26,033 bases of DNA from an uncultured Odoribacter sp. GTDB lineage: Bacteria; Bacteroidota; Bacteroidia; Bacteroidales; Marinifilaceae. Numbering within the stretch: the first letter of the stretch is position 1; each line of letters starts with the position of its first letter. The notes beneath the pieces are model-generated. The model saw nothing but the letters and a program-made list of their open reading frames with translations, had not been told where the DNA came from and did not search any database. The stretch lies in the NCBI GenBank assembly GCA_905193145.1, contig CAJJNP010000027.1, positions 1 to 26,033 of the forward strand, given 5' to 3'. Position numbers and translations under genes: made by a program. Shown in pieces: positions 24,470-26,033 of this stretch.

Positions 24470-25843
24470 TTACTCTAATACTACCCATACCCCATCATTA
24501 TCCTTGCCTTCATGCTTCAGAATTCCATTCTTTTGCAAAGCGGAAAGGTCTCGTTCTATTGTGCGTTGGCTCACCGACAGCTTCTCCGACATTTGGCGAC
24601 CACTAATTGTCGGAGACTCTTTGATGAGATTCAGTATTTTCTGTTGACGCTCAGTAATTTTCGTCTCCGACACGTCTCCGTCATTATCTCCGACATTTGT
24701 CATGTCGGTGGAGGCAAATATGATAGTCTGAAATTGAGTTGGAGTGGATTTGAAAATAGGTTTCAGTTCATCCCTATACCCATCCAATACTTTGGTCTCG
24801 TTGCAGATGCGTGTGAGTCCACTACCTCTTTTCTCCATATAGTCCAGTTGGGCCATGACATTTGCAAGTATTGGGTTACGTCTTTCAGAAGAAACGTCAG
24901 CGATGTCTAAGTCCTGAATCAGCATACCATTGTACATTCCACCAGGGGACGTGATTGTGAGACGGTCATCGTAGATATCAAGATGCACCTCGCCACCCAT
25001 AACAGTATAGTCACGATGGATGAAGTGGTTAACCATAGCTTCGAGAATAGCACGTTCTGCATACTCAGGTTTGTTCTTTCGCCCATCAGGTAACTTCTCC
25101 CAGCCTTTTTTTGTGTTGGATTTCACAAAGTTCATGGATTCACGAAGTAACATGAGTACGTTTCCAGTAAACTCTGCATCATTGATAGTATCACCCTTTT
25201 CCTTTCCATCCCAACGTGTGCAGTATAGGCGAGATTGCCACAATGGGCAGTCATCGGCAAACAAGGCACCAGCATTTGTAAGGTTCTTTGCACCAGTTAC
25301 CAATCCAAACGACAAAAGATATTTCTTGTCCCATTCTTGTTTGGTGCGGTCTTTGAAAGCATTTGCCAATATCGTAAAGGAGTAGTCCTCCGCATTATAA
25401 TCTGTATGTAGAGAATCGAAAGTTTTGTTCGAGCCTTTAAGCATCAATCGTACCATTTGTTCTGCTGTTGCTGGTAAGCTCTCATCACCAATGCGAACAA
25501 AGGCGATACGCTGACCATCGCCAACATAGTAATATGGGGTATAATGTCCTGTATTGACTTTGAGCTGCAAGATATGTAAACCATCTGCAACATGAGGAAT
25601 CAAATCCACCTCTGGTAAAGGATCCATATAGTCACGAATCTTACTACTGATAGCTTCACACACATGCTGTACATCATCAAGACCTCTGACAATACCATCA
25701 TTATCAATGCCAAAGAAAAGGGAACCGCCCAAACCATTGGCAAAAGCACTTATGCTTTTCAACCAACTCCTAGGTTTCTTTTCTTCCAGCATCAACTTAA
25801 AATCGTATGCGGTACATTCTGCTATCAGAGTATTCAAATCCAT
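24470..25843 (-). CDS. AlbA_2 (Schlafen-like) / ATP-binding / HTH protein, probable regulator of the nuclease-helicase operon
   Basis: About 457 residues from the ATG at 25843 (MDLNTLIAECTAYDFK). The N-terminal AlbA_2 domain (about 1-125) has YDFKLMLEEK, SISAFANGLGGSLFFGID and IRDYMDPLP. A GHKL-type ATP-binding part (about 265-360) has ILEAMVNHFIHRDY, LTITSPGG and GSGLTRI. The C-terminal winged helix (about 395-457) has SGRQMSEKLSVSQRTIERDL. Such proteins are usually called transcriptional regulators, although related Schlafen folds can cut RNA. In the first motif the common E-F-K is D-F-K. It is the first recognised gene of the operon and is followed after 17 bp by the OLD gene. An in-frame ATG at 25882 would add 13 residues unlike the family. 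Confidence 0.88.
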   Translation of the reverse strand: MDLNTLIAECTAYDFKLMLEEKKPRSWLKSISAFANGLGGSLFFGIDNDGIVRGLDDVQHVCEAISSKIRDYMDPLPEVDLIPHVADGLHILQLKVNTGHYTPYYYVGDGQRIAFVRIGDESLPATAEQMVRLMLKGSNKTFDSLHTDYNAEDYSFTILANAFKDRTKQEWDKKYLLSFGLVTGAKNLTNAGALFADDCPLWQSRLYCTRWDGKEKGDTINDAEFTGNVLMLLRESMNFVKSNTKKGWEKLPDGRKNKPEYAERAILEAMVNHFIHRDYTVMGGEVHLDIYDDRLTITSPGGMYNGMLIQDLDIADVSSERRNPILANVMAQLDYMEKRGSGLTRICNETKVLDGYRDELKPIFKSTPTQFQTIIFASTDMTNVGDNDGDVSETKITERQQKILNLIKESPTISGRQMSEKLSVSQRTIERDLSALQKNGILKHEGKDNDGVWVVLE

Positions 25844-25865
25844 TGTTATGATGACTACTGTATTA

Positions 25866-26009
25866 TCAATCAGTAAAAACATTTCTATTCATAAGTACAA
25901 AATTACAACTAATTATCCGAAAACCAGCATAAAAGTCTTTGTTTCGTATAGTTCTAAGCATCATTGGTACACTTTTAATAGCAAATAGAACAAAAGAACT
26001 CAATTCCAT
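25866..26009 (-). CDS. Possible small or partial gene at the right edge
   Basis: One minus-strand frame is open from the window edge (26033) to TGA at 25866-25868, over 50 codons. The ATG at 26007-26009 would give 47 residues. The product has hydrophobic-helical character (MELSSFVLFAIKSVPMMLRT) and ends 22 bp before the AlbA_2 start, which would suit an operon. It could also be the end of a longer gene outside the window, or chance in AT-rich DNA. It overlaps the candidate -7 element at 25898-25905, and both cannot easily be right. Confidence 0.25.
   Translation of the reverse strand: MELSSFVLFAIKSVPMMLRTIRNKDFYAGFRIISCNFVLMNRNVFTD
25898..25905 (-). promoter_or_regulatory. Candidate -7 element of the AlbA_2-OLD-helicase operon
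   Basis: TAATTTTG on the minus strand matches TAnnTTTG. It would give a leader of about 48 nt to the ATG at 25843. No good -33 element is seen, and the element lies inside the possible small frame at 25866-26009. Confidence 0.4.
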
Positions 26010-26033
26010 CGCTATATATTCGTCATTTTCAAA

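Overview
The window looks like a chromosomal segment of a Bacteroides species. Upstream of several genes I see the Bacteroides-type -7 promoter element TAnnTTTG with weak or absent -33 elements. The gene set (GH110 and GH31 glycosidases, a hybrid cluster protein, a stand-alone LytTR regulator, a WG-repeat protein, a sigma-54 response regulator) is typical of that genus, as is the AT-rich intergenic sequence with simple repeats. No tRNA, rRNA, CRISPR array or complete insertion sequence was seen.

Left part (1-4840). A macB/lolD-type ABC ATPase leaves the window on the left (minus strand). Just upstream of it is a 38-codon frame that looks like the two ends of an FtsX-type permease joined together. 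Facing away are a lipoprotein metallophosphoesterase and an overlapping outer-membrane-like protein, then an NtrC-type response regulator overlapping its membrane histidine kinase. Between the divergent units are two 15-bp palindromes with starts 22 bp apart, plus a sigma-54-like motif reading toward the ABC genes. This suggests that the two-component system drives the transporter.

Middle (4841-13147). A Crp/Fnr regulator lies next to hcp (class I hybrid cluster protein, all cluster ligands present). A perfect Crp/Fnr-like operator sits near -43 of the hcp promoter, so an HcpR-like activator circuit is likely. A NhaP2/CvrA-type antiporter follows. It converges with a GH110 alpha-1,3-galactosidase across a repeat-rich spacer. 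An acyl-CoA synthetase is divergent from the GH110 gene.

Right part (13148-26033). Everything here is on the minus strand. From right to left: an AlbA_2/ATPase/HTH protein, a class 2 OLD-type nuclease and a UvrD-like helicase form a tight operon resembling Gabija anti-phage systems. Then come a VWA protein, a frameshifted remnant of a secreted caspase-like (C14) protease, a set of ~34-bp-spaced repeats, a WG-repeat membrane protein, a LytTR regulator translationally coupled to an unknown small gene, a HipA-like kinase overlapping a DUF3037 gene, and a GH31 glycosidase. The OLD gene ends at an amber codon followed by 46 open codons in the same frame, which suggests a recent nonsense truncation. 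The region has the look of a defence or accessory island with several decaying genes.
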